In this document: positions 25,999 through 36,364 of the stretch, in pieces
How the letters are laid out: each line of letters opens with the position of its first letter
Numbering within the stretch: the stretch's first letter is position 1
Assembly (NCBI RefSeq): GCF_018324385.1
Contig: NZ_AP019536.1
Location: 2,356,001-2,420,000 of the forward strand
DNA length: 64,000 bases
From: Ferrigenium kumadai
Lineage (GTDB): Bacteria > Pseudomonadota > Gammaproteobacteria > Burkholderiales > Gallionellaceae
Direction of reading: 5' to 3'
Notes under the pieces: generated by a model
Seen by the model: the letters and a program-made list of their open reading frames with translations, nothing else
The model's database searches: none
What the model was told of the DNA's origin: nothing
Program-made: the position numbers and the translations under genes

Positions 25999-27297
25999 CT
26001 ATGTGGAGACCCGATTCCGGCCATTCTGCTTCGATCGATACAAGGCATGATCTGCCTGCCTGATGTAGTCCTGGCAATCGAGGAACCTTGCACCCGGGGC
26101 CGCTCCAGTTGCAGAGACTCCCGCGCTGATGGTGAGCGGCCGATCCGCCTTGTATTTCGAGGGAAGGCCTTGCTCCTGCACGGCCATACGCAACTTCTCG
26201 GCCACGACAAGAGCACCGTCGAGGTCGGTTTCGGGCAAAACGATCAGGAACTCCTCTCCGCCCATCCGCCCAAGCACGTCAGAATCGCGAATATTGTCCC
26301 CCAGTATGGCCGCGACACTACACAATGCCTCATCTCCGGCTTCGTGGCCCCAGATGTCATTGATAGACTTGAAGTGGTCAACATCCACCATGATAAAACC
26401 GACCGACAAGCCGTTTCGGGCAGCCAGTGCAAGGATGTTTTGCGTGTTCTCCAGGGCCGCGCGCCGGTTCAATACATCTGTCAAATGGTCACGGTGTGCC
26501 AATCTGTGCAGGCGATCAGACAGCATGCAGACCTGGCTCGCGGCATTGGAAAGCAGCAACCCGCTTTGCTCATTGAAGCGCTGGTCCTGCTCGTATCTCT
26601 CTTCCAATGCCTTCAGCCGCCAAGCCATGGGTTCCTGCAACTCCTCGGGGATGGCAATGGCTGAAACCGGGGTCAGTCGCAACAAAAGAGCTTCGAGGTT
26701 CGCGTTTACCGCCTCATCCGCCTTCTTGTGGAAACGGATGGTATGAGTCTTCTTGCTGAGATAGGTGCTGCATGGTTCTTCAGTGGTGTCGATATGGACG
26801 TAATCGACATCGCCAGCCAGATACGTGCCACAATGGAACAGCCCACGTTCGAATTCGCTCGGGTAGGGGGTTACACAAACCAGCTTTGCATAACCAGCGG
26901 ATTCGTCGAACTCAGCCAGGTCCAACCAGCCGATCTTTTCCCTGTCCCCGCGGTGTGCCATCGAATAGCCGACGCTGTTTCCCTGCATCCGCAGGAAGTC
27001 GGACGCGCAATTCACAAGATGGTTGTTGCCATTCTCGAACCAGTCACGCGCAAAACAGGCCCCGGCATGAAACAGGATGGGGCCCGTATCGACTTCGAAC
27101 CTGTCCAGGTCATCCAGCAGCCGAAAGAAAATCGCCATCGAATACCATGCATTCGATTCGATATTCTTGACCAGATTGGCTCCATGTTCACCGCTCAGAA
27201 CATGGACGTTCCGAAGCGCTTGCACCAAGCCAGCAAGCATGGACCCCAGCACTTCGATACCCGAATCTTCCTGCACACCAGCATGAGCAAGGTTCAT
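25999..27297 (-). CDS. Diguanylate cyclase (GGEEF) with unrecognised N-terminal domain
   Basis: 432 aa from the ATG at 27297, five bases after GAGG; GTG at 27303 and ATG at 27300 are alternatives. The C-terminal 170 residues are a GGDEF domain: DHLTDVLNRRAALE, DVDHFKSINDIWGHEAGDEAL, MGGEEF, and the I-site RDSD five residues before it, so activity with feedback inhibition is expected. The N-terminal 220 residues are soluble, with no signal peptide or membrane helix. They contain PYPSEFERGLFHCGTYLAG and a Cys-containing TTEEPCSTYLSKKTHTIRF; I do not recognise the family. Codon use looks less GC-rich than that of neighbours. No partner gene adjoins it. Confidence 0.87.
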   Translation of the reverse strand: MNLAHAGVQEDSGIEVLGSMLAGLVQALRNVHVLSGEHGANLVKNIESNAWYSMAIFFRLLDDLDRFEVDTGPILFHAGACFARDWFENGNNHLVNCASDFLRMQGNSVGYSMAHRGDREKIGWLDLAEFDESAGYAKLVCVTPYPSEFERGLFHCGTYLAGDVDYVHIDTTEEPCSTYLSKKTHTIRFHKKADEAVNANLEALLLRLTPVSAIAIPEELQEPMAWRLKALEERYEQDQRFNEQSGLLLSNAASQVCMLSDRLHRLAHRDHLTDVLNRRAALENTQNILALAARNGLSVGFIMVDVDHFKSINDIWGHEAGDEALCSVAAILGDNIRDSDVLGRMGGEEFLIVLPETDLDGALVVAEKLRMAVQEQGLPSKYKADRPLTISAGVSATGAAPGARFLDCQDYIRQADHALYRSKQNGRNRVST

Positions 27298-27430
27298 CAT
27301 CACCTCTTCTTTGTGGAGTGTGGCTCACCCTCTTGTCAGCCAATGCCTGCCGACAATAAGGGGCTAAGCTTTCGGTGCTTACCCTAGCCCGCATTGGCCG
27401 CATGGTCAATAGCGTCAGGCCCGTGTGCTG

Positions 27431-27456
27431 CGCCCTTTGACCAAGCTCAGGACTCG
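27431..27456. repeat. Degenerate copy of the GCTCAGGAC repeat
   Basis: CGCCCTTTGACCAAGCTCAGGACTCG resembles the arms at 20409 and 31401 but has lost the GAACGG end. It lies in the 176-bp gap between ubiA and the GGEEF cyclase gene. Confidence 0.5.
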
Positions 27457-27473
27457 CTTATTTCGCCCTGCGC

Positions 27474-28334
27474 CTACTTCACCAGATAATCCCCAACCAC
27501 GCCCGCGAACACCGCCGCCCCGAACCAGTTGTTGTGCAGGAACGCCGCAAAGCATTTCTCGCGGCTTCTGTTCTTGATGAGGATGTAGTGATAAAGCGAA
27601 ATGCCTTCCGCAACGATCAGCCCGATGAAGTAGATCATCCCCAAGCCAGCCAGCCAGCCAGCCGCTGCCAGCAACATCAGGGTCAGCGCATAGCACATCA
27701 TCACGGCGAACACGTCGTGCTTGCCGAAGAACAGCGCCGAGGAATGGATGCCAAGATGGGTGTCGTCGTCGCGGTCCACCATCGCGTATTCGGTGTCATA
27801 GGCGACGGCCCAGAACACGTTGGCGAGCAGCAGTACCCAAGCCACCGCCGGCACTTCGCCGAGTTGCGCGGCAAACGCCATGGGGATGCCGAAGCCGAAG
27901 GCGATTCCGAGATAGGCCTGCGGAATAGCGAAGAAGCGCTTGGTGAAGGGATAGCTCGCGGCGAGGAAGGCCGCGGGGAAGGCGAGCAGCCAGGTCAGCG
28001 GGTTGAGCGGCAGGATGAGCAGGAAGGACACGAACGCCAGCCCGGCGGCCAGCCACACCGTCTCGCGCTCGCTGACCTTGCCACTGGTGAGCGGGCGCTC
28101 CCTGGTGCGCTTCACGTGCTTGTCGATATGGCGGTCGGCGTAGTCGTTGATGGCACAGCCGGAGGAACGCATCAGCACGGTGCCGAGTGTGAAGATGAGC
28201 ACGATGTGGATCGCGGGATGTCCCGCACCTGCGATCCACACGCCCCACAGCGTGGGCCACAGCAACAGCAGGATGCCGATGGGGCGGTTCAGGCGGGTGA
28301 GCTGGATGTAGAGGGAGAGGCGTTCGGTGAGCAT
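27474..28334 (-). CDS. ubiA: 4-hydroxybenzoate polyprenyltransferase
   Basis: Integral membrane prenyltransferase joining the polyprenyl tail to 4-hydroxybenzoate, the second step of ubiquinone synthesis. 286 aa with about eight or nine helices. Two Asp-rich motifs bind Mg-pyrophosphate: [20 protein letters not shown] (near residue 64) and [13 protein letters not shown] (near residue 180). It follows ubiC, which supplies the substrate, with a 54-bp gap that contains an inverted repeat. Confidence 0.96.
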   Translation of the reverse strand: MLTERLSLYIQLTRLNRPIGILLLLWPTLWGVWIAGAGHPAIHIVLIFTLGTVLMRSSGCAINDYADRHIDKHVKRTRERPLTSGKVSERETVWLAAGLAFVSFLLILPLNPLTWLLAFPAAFLAASYPFTKRFFAIPQAYLGIAFGFGIPMAFAAQLGEVPAVAWVLLLANVFWAVAYDTEYAMVDRDDDTHLGIHSSALFFGKHDVFAVMMCYALTLMLLAAAGWLAGLGMIYFIGLIVAEGISLYHYILIKNRSREKCFAAFLHNNWFGAAVFAGVVGDYLVK

Positions 28335-28336
28335 TT

Positions 28337-28418
28337 CAGGATATGGGATTCAGGATACGGGATTCAGTGTAAGGCCGATCCATCAAGTTTAGCCAGCTCT
28401 ACTGTATCCCGTATCCTG
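28337..28418. repeat. Tandem and inverted repeat at the ubiC-ubiA junction
   Basis: CAGGATATGGGATT (28337-28350) is followed directly by CAGGATACGGGATT (28351-28364), a 14-bp tandem with one change. CAGGATACGGGATTCAG (28351-28367) is the inverted complement, with one mismatch, of CTGTATCCCGTATCCTG (28402-28418), giving a 17-bp stem. The right arm lies inside the last codons of ubiC. Confidence 0.7.
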
Positions 28419-28970
28419 GCTCCTGACGCCTAATTTCAATATCTCCGGCAGGAACACTTCCGTCACCAGCAGCGGCGCGCCATGCAGGGTGAACAGCGAG
28501 CGTCGCGCCCACAAACGGTCCGGCGTAACGCCCGGCACGGCGGCCGCTGCACTGCGGTACAGGGGATGGTGCGCGTGCAGAGACTTGTAGTGCAGCGGCC
28601 TGCGCTCCACCTGCGGGTGGGCGAACAGCAGCGCACCGAGCGGTTGGCTGCCCAAGCCGCGCACGGCATTCCACGCGCCTCGCAGGTGCTGCACAGCGCA
28701 AGCGGAGTGTGCGAACACCACGGGCTGGCCATCGGCGCAAAGGAACACTTCGCGCGACCAGGCAAGCTGGTGAGGTGCGATGCCCAGCACGGCAGATTCG
28801 TCGAAGGCGATGCGCGCGAGGCCGCTGCGCACCGGACGCACATCGAACTGCCCGCAGCGGTCGCGAATGCGCTGCGTCAGAGAGCCGCGGTCGTGCAGCC
28901 ACGGCACAAGCGTGGTTTCGCAGCCCACGGCCGCGCCGTGCCAGTATTTGTCAGACGTGCAGATAGTCAT
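28389..28970 (-). CDS. ubiC: Chorismate lyase
   Basis: Splits chorismate into 4-hydroxybenzoate and pyruvate, the first committed step of ubiquinone synthesis. 193 aa from the ATG at 28970, slightly longer than E. coli UbiC (165 aa). Conserved parts: WLHDRGSLTQRIRDRCG near residue 24, REVFLCADGQPVVFAHS, LGSQPLGALLF, WARRSLFTLHGAPLLVTEVFLPE. The last 13 or so residues (VRSQDTGYSRAG) come from the repeat arm at 28402-28418 and do not look like part of the enzyme. The start overlaps the recG stop by 20 bp. Confidence 0.9.
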   Translation of the reverse strand: MTICTSDKYWHGAAVGCETTLVPWLHDRGSLTQRIRDRCGQFDVRPVRSGLARIAFDESAVLGIAPHQLAWSREVFLCADGQPVVFAHSACAVQHLRGAWNAVRGLGSQPLGALLFAHPQVERRPLHYKSLHAHHPLYRSAAAAVPGVTPDRLWARRSLFTLHGAPLLVTEVFLPEILKLGVRSQDTGYSRAG

Positions 28971-30981
28971 GTTTGCTTGCCATCCAGCGGTGCAGGTGAG
29001 CCCGCGCTGCATCGGGGTGATGTTGCAGCAGCTCGTCGGCGGCGAGCCGCGCCTCTTCCAGTAAATCTTCGTCTTCGCCCAGGTCGGCAAAACGCAGCAT
29101 CGCCACGCCGCTCTGGCGCGCACCGAGCAATTCGCCCGGGCCCCGCAATTGTAAGTCCTGCTGGGCGATGGCGAAGCCGTCGTTGCTCTCGTAGATGATC
29201 TTCAGCCGAGCCCGCGCCAGTTCGGACAGCCTGTCCTGCTGGTAGAGCAGCACGCACATGCTCTCCGCCGCGCCGCGCCCGACGCGCCCGCGCAGCTGGT
29301 GCAGCTGCGCCAGTCCCATGCGCTCGGCGTGGTCGATCACCATCAGGCTGGCATTCGGCACGTCGACGCCGACCTCGATCACCGTGGTGGCGACCAGCAG
29401 CTGCAGCTCGCCCGCCTTGAACGCGGCCATGATCGCCGCCTTTTCCGCCGGAGGAAGCTTGCCGTGTGCGAGGCCCACGCGCAGCTCGGGGAAGGTCTGC
29501 GTCAGCGTCTCATGCGTCTCGATCGCCGTCTGCAACTGCAGCGCCTCGGATTCGTCGATCAGCGGGCACACCCAGTACGCCTGCTTGCCCGCGACGCAGG
29601 CGGCGCGCACGCGCTCGAACACCTCCTCGCGGCGCGCATCGCCGACAAGCTTGGTCACGACGGGCGTGCGCCCCGGCGGCAGCTCGTCGATCACCGACAC
29701 ATCGAGGTCGGCGTAGTAGCTCATCGCCAGGGTGCGCGGAATGGGAGTCGCGCTCATCATCAGCTGGTGAGGTTCGTTGCCCTTGTTGCGCAGTGCAAGT
29801 CGCTGCTGCACGCCGAACTTGTGCTGCTCGTCGACGATGGCGAGGCCGAGTTTCGGGAACTCGACGTTCTGCTGGAACAGTGCGTGCGTGCCGATGGCGA
29901 GCGGGGTCTCGCCCGACGCGATGCGTTCCGCGGCGACGGTCTTTTCCTTCTTCTTCAAACTGCCGGACAGCCACACGGGCGTGACGCCGAGCGGTTCCAG
30001 CCACTCGCGCAACTTGAGGTAATGCTGCTCGGCGAGAATTTCGGTGGGCGCCATCAGCGCGACCTGATAACCGTTCTCGATGGCCTGCAAGGCGGCGAGC
30101 GCGGCGACGATGGTCTTGCCGCTGCCGACATCGCCCAGCAGCAGGCGCTGCATCGGATGCGGCTGCGCGAGGTCGTGAGCGATCTCGGCATATACCTTCT
30201 GCTGCGCGCCGGTCAGCACGAACGGCAGGGCCCTGAGCAGTGCATCGGTCAGGCGGTGCTGCGCCGCGAGTTTGGGCGCGATGCGCTTGCTTCGCTCGCG
30301 GTGATGCACGCGCATCGACAACTGTTGCGCCAGCAATTCGTCGAACTTGATGCGCCGCCATGCGGTGTGGCTGCGCTGCTCCAGGCTGCTCGCCGACACA
30401 TCCGGCGGCGGGTTGTGCAGCAGCTTGAGGCTGTCGGCGAAATCCGCGAAGCGCAACCGCTGCAGCAGCGCATCCGGCAACGTATCAGTGAGCGGCAGCG
30501 TCTCCAGCGCATTGAAGATCAGCTTGCGTAACGTCGCCTGTGAAAGCCCCGCCGTGGTCGGGTACACCGGCGTGAGGCTGGAGTTCAGCGGCGTATCGTC
30601 GTCCACCGCGCGGCATTTCGGGTGCACCATCTCCAGCCCGAAATAGCCCATGCGAGCCTCGCCGACGGCACGTATCTGCTTGCCCACGGCGAGCTGCTTC
30701 TGCTGGCTGGGATAGAAATTGAGGAAGCGCAGGTACAGTTCATCGCTGCCGTCCTGCAAGCGGCACACCAGGGTGCGGCGCGGGCGGAACGCCACTTCGC
30801 TGTGGGTGATGACGCCCTGCACCTGCACCGTCTCGCCGGGCTGCACCGACTCGATGGGCGCGAGATGGGTCTCATCCTCGTAGCGCAGCGGCAGGTGCAG
30901 CAACAGGTCGGAACGGTGGTGGATGCCCAGCTTGGCGAGCTTGGCCAGCGTGGCAGGCGGGATTTTCGCTGGCGTGCTCAA
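28951..30981 (-). CDS. recG: ATP-dependent DNA helicase RecG
   Basis: Branch-migration helicase that regresses stalled forks and processes Holliday junctions. 676 aa, full length. The N-terminal wedge/OB domain lies at about 1-240. Helicase motifs: Walker A LLGDVGSGKT, motif Ia MAPTEILAEQH, motif II IVDEQHKFGVQQR, motif III MSATPIPRTLAMS, motif V ATTVIEVGVDVPNA and motif VI QLRGRVGRG. The C-terminal QDLQLRGPGELLGARQSG is the RecG signature. Follows ridA by 9 bp. Confidence 0.96.
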   Translation of the reverse strand: MSTPAKIPPATLAKLAKLGIHHRSDLLLHLPLRYEDETHLAPIESVQPGETVQVQGVITHSEVAFRPRRTLVCRLQDGSDELYLRFLNFYPSQQKQLAVGKQIRAVGEARMGYFGLEMVHPKCRAVDDDTPLNSSLTPVYPTTAGLSQATLRKLIFNALETLPLTDTLPDALLQRLRFADFADSLKLLHNPPPDVSASSLEQRSHTAWRRIKFDELLAQQLSMRVHHRERSKRIAPKLAAQHRLTDALLRALPFVLTGAQQKVYAEIAHDLAQPHPMQRLLLGDVGSGKTIVAALAALQAIENGYQVALMAPTEILAEQHYLKLREWLEPLGVTPVWLSGSLKKKEKTVAAERIASGETPLAIGTHALFQQNVEFPKLGLAIVDEQHKFGVQQRLALRNKGNEPHQLMMSATPIPRTLAMSYYADLDVSVIDELPPGRTPVVTKLVGDARREEVFERVRAACVAGKQAYWVCPLIDESEALQLQTAIETHETLTQTFPELRVGLAHGKLPPAEKAAIMAAFKAGELQLLVATTVIEVGVDVPNASLMVIDHAERMGLAQLHQLRGRVGRGAAESMCVLLYQQDRLSELARARLKIIYESNDGFAIAQQDLQLRGPGELLGARQSGVAMLRFADLGEDEDLLEEARLAADELLQHHPDAARAHLHRWMASKHDYLHV

Positions 30982-30990
30982 GGGTGCTGC

Positions 30991-31377
30991 TTAGTCTTGC
31001 AGATACATGACCCCGTCCGCCTCGACCAGCGCGCCGCGCGGCAGCGAGGCGACGCCCACGGCGGCGCGTGCCGGATAGGGCTGGTGGAAATAGGTCGCCA
31101 TGATCTCGTTCACGCGTGCGAAGTTGCCGAGGTCGGTGAGGAAGATGTTCAGCTTCACCACGTCGTCCATGCTGCCGCCAGCGGCGGTGGCGACGGCGCG
31201 CATGTTCTGGAACACGCGGTGGATCTGCGCGTCGATGCCGTCGACCATCTGCATGCTGGTCGGATCGAGGCCGATCTGACCGGACAGGTAGACCGTGTGA
31301 TCGACGCGCACCGCCTGCGAGTAGGTGCCGATCGCGGCGGGGGCATCGGGGGTCTGGATGAATTTTTTGTTGCTCAT
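30991..31377 (-). CDS. ridA: RidA-family imine/enamine deaminase
   Basis: Hydrolyses reactive 2-aminoacrylate-type enamines/imines produced by PLP enzymes such as threonine ammonia-lyase (ilvA at 9 kb). 128 aa, trimeric family. Signatures: [37 protein letters not shown] and the C-terminal [19 protein letters not shown] with the conserved active-site arginine in PARAAV. Nine bp upstream of recG. Confidence 0.94.
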   Translation of the reverse strand: MSNKKFIQTPDAPAAIGTYSQAVRVDHTVYLSGQIGLDPTSMQMVDGIDAQIHRVFQNMRAVATAAGGSMDDVVKLNIFLTDLGNFARVNEIMATYFHQPYPARAAVGVASLPRGALVEADGVMYLQD

Positions 31378-31400
31378 GTTCGGCTCCTTCTAAGTAATTC

Positions 31401-31446
31401 GCTCCTTCGATACACCGCGCTACGCGCGGTACTCAGGACGAACGGG
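31401..31446. repeat. Repeat with CGAACGGG end between ridA and pgm
   Basis: Begins GCTCCTTCGATACACCGCG and ends ACTCAGGACGAACGGG. The centre is a perfect 7-bp stem (ACCGCGC 31414-31420 / GCGCGGT 31424-31430). The ends match the dispersed element at 20409-20433. It lies between two leftward genes. Confidence 0.65.
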
Positions 31447-31470
31447 AAATAGGTTTGCAATTATACCGGC

Positions 31471-33913
<2,443 letters not shown>

Positions 33914-33954
33914 GGAAAACGCCGTCATCTGACGTTCATATTCGCCGCTTAAAC

Positions 33955-33960
33955 TATACA
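33955..33960 (+). promoter_or_regulatory. Possible phoU -10 hexamer
   Basis: TATACA at 33955-33960, 23 bp before the phoU ATG, matches five of six positions of the -10 consensus. A clear -35 is missing, and I see no PhoB box. The rpiA stop region forms a 7-bp stem (GACGGCG 33901-33907 / CGCCGTC 33920-33926) without a T-run. Confidence 0.35.
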
Positions 33961-33982
33961 GTCCACTTTAAGGAACGATAGC

Positions 33983-34690
33983 ATGCCCAGCAATGATCAC
34001 ATCTCCCGCCAGTTCGATGCCGAGCTGGAAGCCATCCGCGCCAACGTGCTGCAAATGGGTGGCCTGGTCGAAAGCCAGATCAAGAGCGCGGTGGAATCGC
34101 TGATCTCCGGCGATGTCGCATTGATGACCCGCGTGATCGAGGACGACCATCGCGTCAACGCGCTGGAAGTGAAGATCGACGAGGCGTGCAGCCAGGTGAT
34201 CGCACGCCGCCAGCCGACCGCGGGCGACCTCCGCCTGGTGATGACCGTGGTCAAGACCATCACCGACCTCGAGCGCATCGGCGACGAGGCCGAGAAGATC
34301 GCGCGCATGGCCAAGCTGCTGTCGCAGAAGAGCGCGCTCAACCTGCCGCGCTACCACGAGATCAAGCATGCCGCCGACCTCGCGCTGGACATGCTGCGCA
34401 AGTCGCTGGACGCCTTCGCGCGCCTGGACGTGGCGCTGGCCGCGCAGGTGGTGCGTCAGGACGACCAGGTCGATGAGGAATTCCGCGCTATCATGCGCTA
34501 CCTCATCACCTTCATGATGGAAGACCCGCGCACCATCTCCACCTCGCTGGAGATCCTGTTCGTGGCCAAGGCCATCGAGCGCATCGGCGACCACGCCAAG
34601 AACATGGCCGAGTACGTGGTGTACATGGTCAAGGGGCGCGACGTGCGCCATGTCACCGTCGACGAGATCGAGCGCGAAGTCCAGAAGTAG
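33983..34690 (+). CDS. phoU: Phosphate signalling protein PhoU
   Basis: Helical regulator that links the Pst transporter to PhoR and restrains the Pho response. 235 aa, made of two similar three-helix halves. The metal-site signature E/DxxxD motifs appear in RIGDEAEKIARM (near residue 98) and RIGDHAKNMAEYV (near residue 201). No pst or phoBR genes adjoin it; instead ppx begins on the last base of its stop codon. This places it in a polyphosphate-related pair. Confidence 0.94.
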   Translation: MPSNDHISRQFDAELEAIRANVLQMGGLVESQIKSAVESLISGDVALMTRVIEDDHRVNALEVKIDEACSQVIARRQPTAGDLRLVMTVVKTITDLERIGDEAEKIARMAKLLSQKSALNLPRYHEIKHAADLALDMLRKSLDAFARLDVALAAQVVRQDDQVDEEFRAIMRYLITFMMEDPRTISTSLEILFVAKAIERIGDHAKNMAEYVVYMVKGRDVRHVTVDEIEREVQK

Positions 34691-36168
34691 TGCAGCACCA
34701 ACCCATCATAGCCGCCGTCGATCTGGGGTCGAACAGTTTTAGGCTCCAGATCGCGCGGGTCGAGAATGACCAGCTCTACATGCTGGACGGGCTGCGCGAG
34801 CCGGTGCGCCTCGCCGCCGGACTCACCCCCGACCGCCATCTCGATTCCGATGCGCAGCAGCGCGCACTCGACGCCCTGTCGAAGTTCGCCGAGCGCCTGC
34901 GCGGCCTGCCGCGCGAGGCGGTGCGCGCGGTGGGCACCAACTCCCTGCGCGTGGCGAAGAACGCCGCAGACTTCATCCCGCAGGCCGAGCATGTGCTGGG
35001 CTTCCCCATCGAAGTCATCGCTGGCATCGAGGAAGCGCGCCTGATCTACCTCGGCGTGGCGCACGGCCTGCCGCAGTCGCCCGACAACCGGCTGGTGATG
35101 GACATCGGCGGCGGCTCCACCGAATTCATCATCGGCAACAACCTCGAGCCGCAAAAGCTGGAAAGCCTGTACATGGGCTGCGTCAGCTATAGCAGCCGCT
35201 ATTTCCCGAATGGCAAGATCACCAAGCAGAACCTCAAGCAGGCGGAACTCGCCGCGCGCAACGAACTGCAGACCATCGCAAAAGAGTTCTCGTGCAAACA
35301 CTGGAACGTCGCACTAGGCTCCTCCGGCAGCGCACGCGTACTGTGCGATATCCTCGAACTGAACGGCTACAGCAAGAGCGGCATCACCCGCGACGGGCTG
35401 GAACGGCTGCGGGAAGAACTGCTGGACGCGGGTGACGTGCAACGCCTCGACGTGCAAGGGCTGAAGCCCGACCGCATTCCCGTGCTGCCCGGCGGCTTCG
35501 CCATCATGTATGCGACGTTCTGCGAGCTCGGCATCGACCAGATGCAGCCCGCGCTCGGCGCACTGCGCGAGGGCGTACTCTACGATCTGTGGGGGCGTTT
35601 CCACCACCACGACATGCGCGAGGTCACGGTGCAGCGGTTCATGCACCGTTACCATGTGGACATGGTGCAGGCCGGACGCGTGGCCAAGCTGGCGCACACC
35701 TTCGCGCTGCAATTCCTGGGCGAGGACGCCGACGAGACCGCGCTGCAGGTGCTCGATTGGGCCGCACGACTGCACGAGATCGGCATCAGCGTCGCGCACA
35801 GCGGCTTCCACAAGCACACCGCCTACATACTCAAGAATGCCGACATGCCGGGCTTCTCGAAAAAGGAACAGGCGCGCCTCAGCCTGCTGGCGCTGGCGCA
35901 GCGCGGCAGCCTGGACAAGCTCGAAGGACAGCTGAAGGACATCGAGGACTACGTGCTGGCAATGAGCCTGCGCCTCGCCGTGCTGTTCTACCGCAACCGC
36001 AGCGACGGCGGGCTGCCTGCCCTGCGCGGCCGCTTCAGCGGCACCAAGTTCCACCTCGCCATCGATGCGGATTGGCTGGCGCAAAGCCCGCTGACCGAAA
36101 CCGCGCTGCAGGAGGAAGAGAAGCAGTGGAAGTCGCAGGGAATGAGCATGCAGGTAGTCGCCAAGTAA
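34690..36168 (+). CDS. ppx: Exopolyphosphatase
   Basis: Processively releases phosphate from polyphosphate ends; related to guanosine pentaphosphatase. 492 aa from a GTG that overlaps the phoU stop by one base (TAGTG). Actin-like ATPase motifs: AAVDLGSNSFRLQIARV (about 9-25), AVGTNSLRVAKNA, and DIGGGSTEFIIGN near residue 141. The C-terminal HD-like helical domain contains LHEIGISVAHSGFHKHTAYIL. Length fits Ppx rather than the shorter Ppx1 form. Coupling with phoU suggests phosphate-responsive polyphosphate turnover. ppk is not in the window. Confidence 0.94.
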   Translation: MQHQPIIAAVDLGSNSFRLQIARVENDQLYMLDGLREPVRLAAGLTPDRHLDSDAQQRALDALSKFAERLRGLPREAVRAVGTNSLRVAKNAADFIPQAEHVLGFPIEVIAGIEEARLIYLGVAHGLPQSPDNRLVMDIGGGSTEFIIGNNLEPQKLESLYMGCVSYSSRYFPNGKITKQNLKQAELAARNELQTIAKEFSCKHWNVALGSSGSARVLCDILELNGYSKSGITRDGLERLREELLDAGDVQRLDVQGLKPDRIPVLPGGFAIMYATFCELGIDQMQPALGALREGVLYDLWGRFHHHDMREVTVQRFMHRYHVDMVQAGRVAKLAHTFALQFLGEDADETALQVLDWAARLHEIGISVAHSGFHKHTAYILKNADMPGFSKKEQARLSLLALAQRGSLDKLEGQLKDIEDYVLAMSLRLAVLFYRNRSDGGLPALRGRFSGTKFHLAIDADWLAQSPLTETALQEEEKQWKSQGMSMQVVAK

Positions 36169-36183
36169 ATATATGCAGCAACT

Positions 36184-36217
36184 GTAGGTCGGGTTAGCGT
36201 AGCGTAACCCGACCTAC
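36184..36217. repeat. Perfect 13-bp-stem hairpin repeat after ppx
   Basis: GTAGGTCGGGTTA (36184-36196) and TAACCCGACCTAC (36205-36217) are perfect inverted copies around an 8-nt loop GCGTAGCG. It lies 15 bp past the ppx stop and directly before the larger element at 36225. No T-run follows, so it is more likely a dispersed palindrome than an intrinsic terminator. Confidence 0.75.
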
Positions 36218-36224
36218 TCTCTTA

Positions 36225-36364
36225 CAGGCCGTTGAAAAACGTAGCGAGGATGGTCAGATGCAAGGCGCACGGAGCGCAGGAACCGGAATGTACATTCAGT
36301 ACATGAGGATTCCGAGTACCGCGCAACGCCGCAGATGGCCACCGCAGTAGTTTTGCAACACCTG
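36225..36364. repeat. MITE-like 140-bp intergenic element
   Basis: Ends are imperfect inverted repeats: CAGGCCGTTGAAAAACGTAG at the left and TAGTTTTGCAACACCTG at the right. The middle holds a second imperfect palindrome (CGGAATGTACATTC ... GAGGATTCCG, about 36281-36317). No coding potential. The right end reaches the base before the stop codon of the leftward sugar dehydrogenase gene. The layout is that of a non-autonomous miniature element; I recall similar elements in proteobacterial genomes but cannot check. Confidence 0.65.

Noticed and set aside
25015-26664. 549-codon plus-strand frame across the methyltransferase and GGEEF genes
   Set aside because: Crosses two genes of the opposite strand and a gap; no domain recognised; both opposite genes carry full family motifs.
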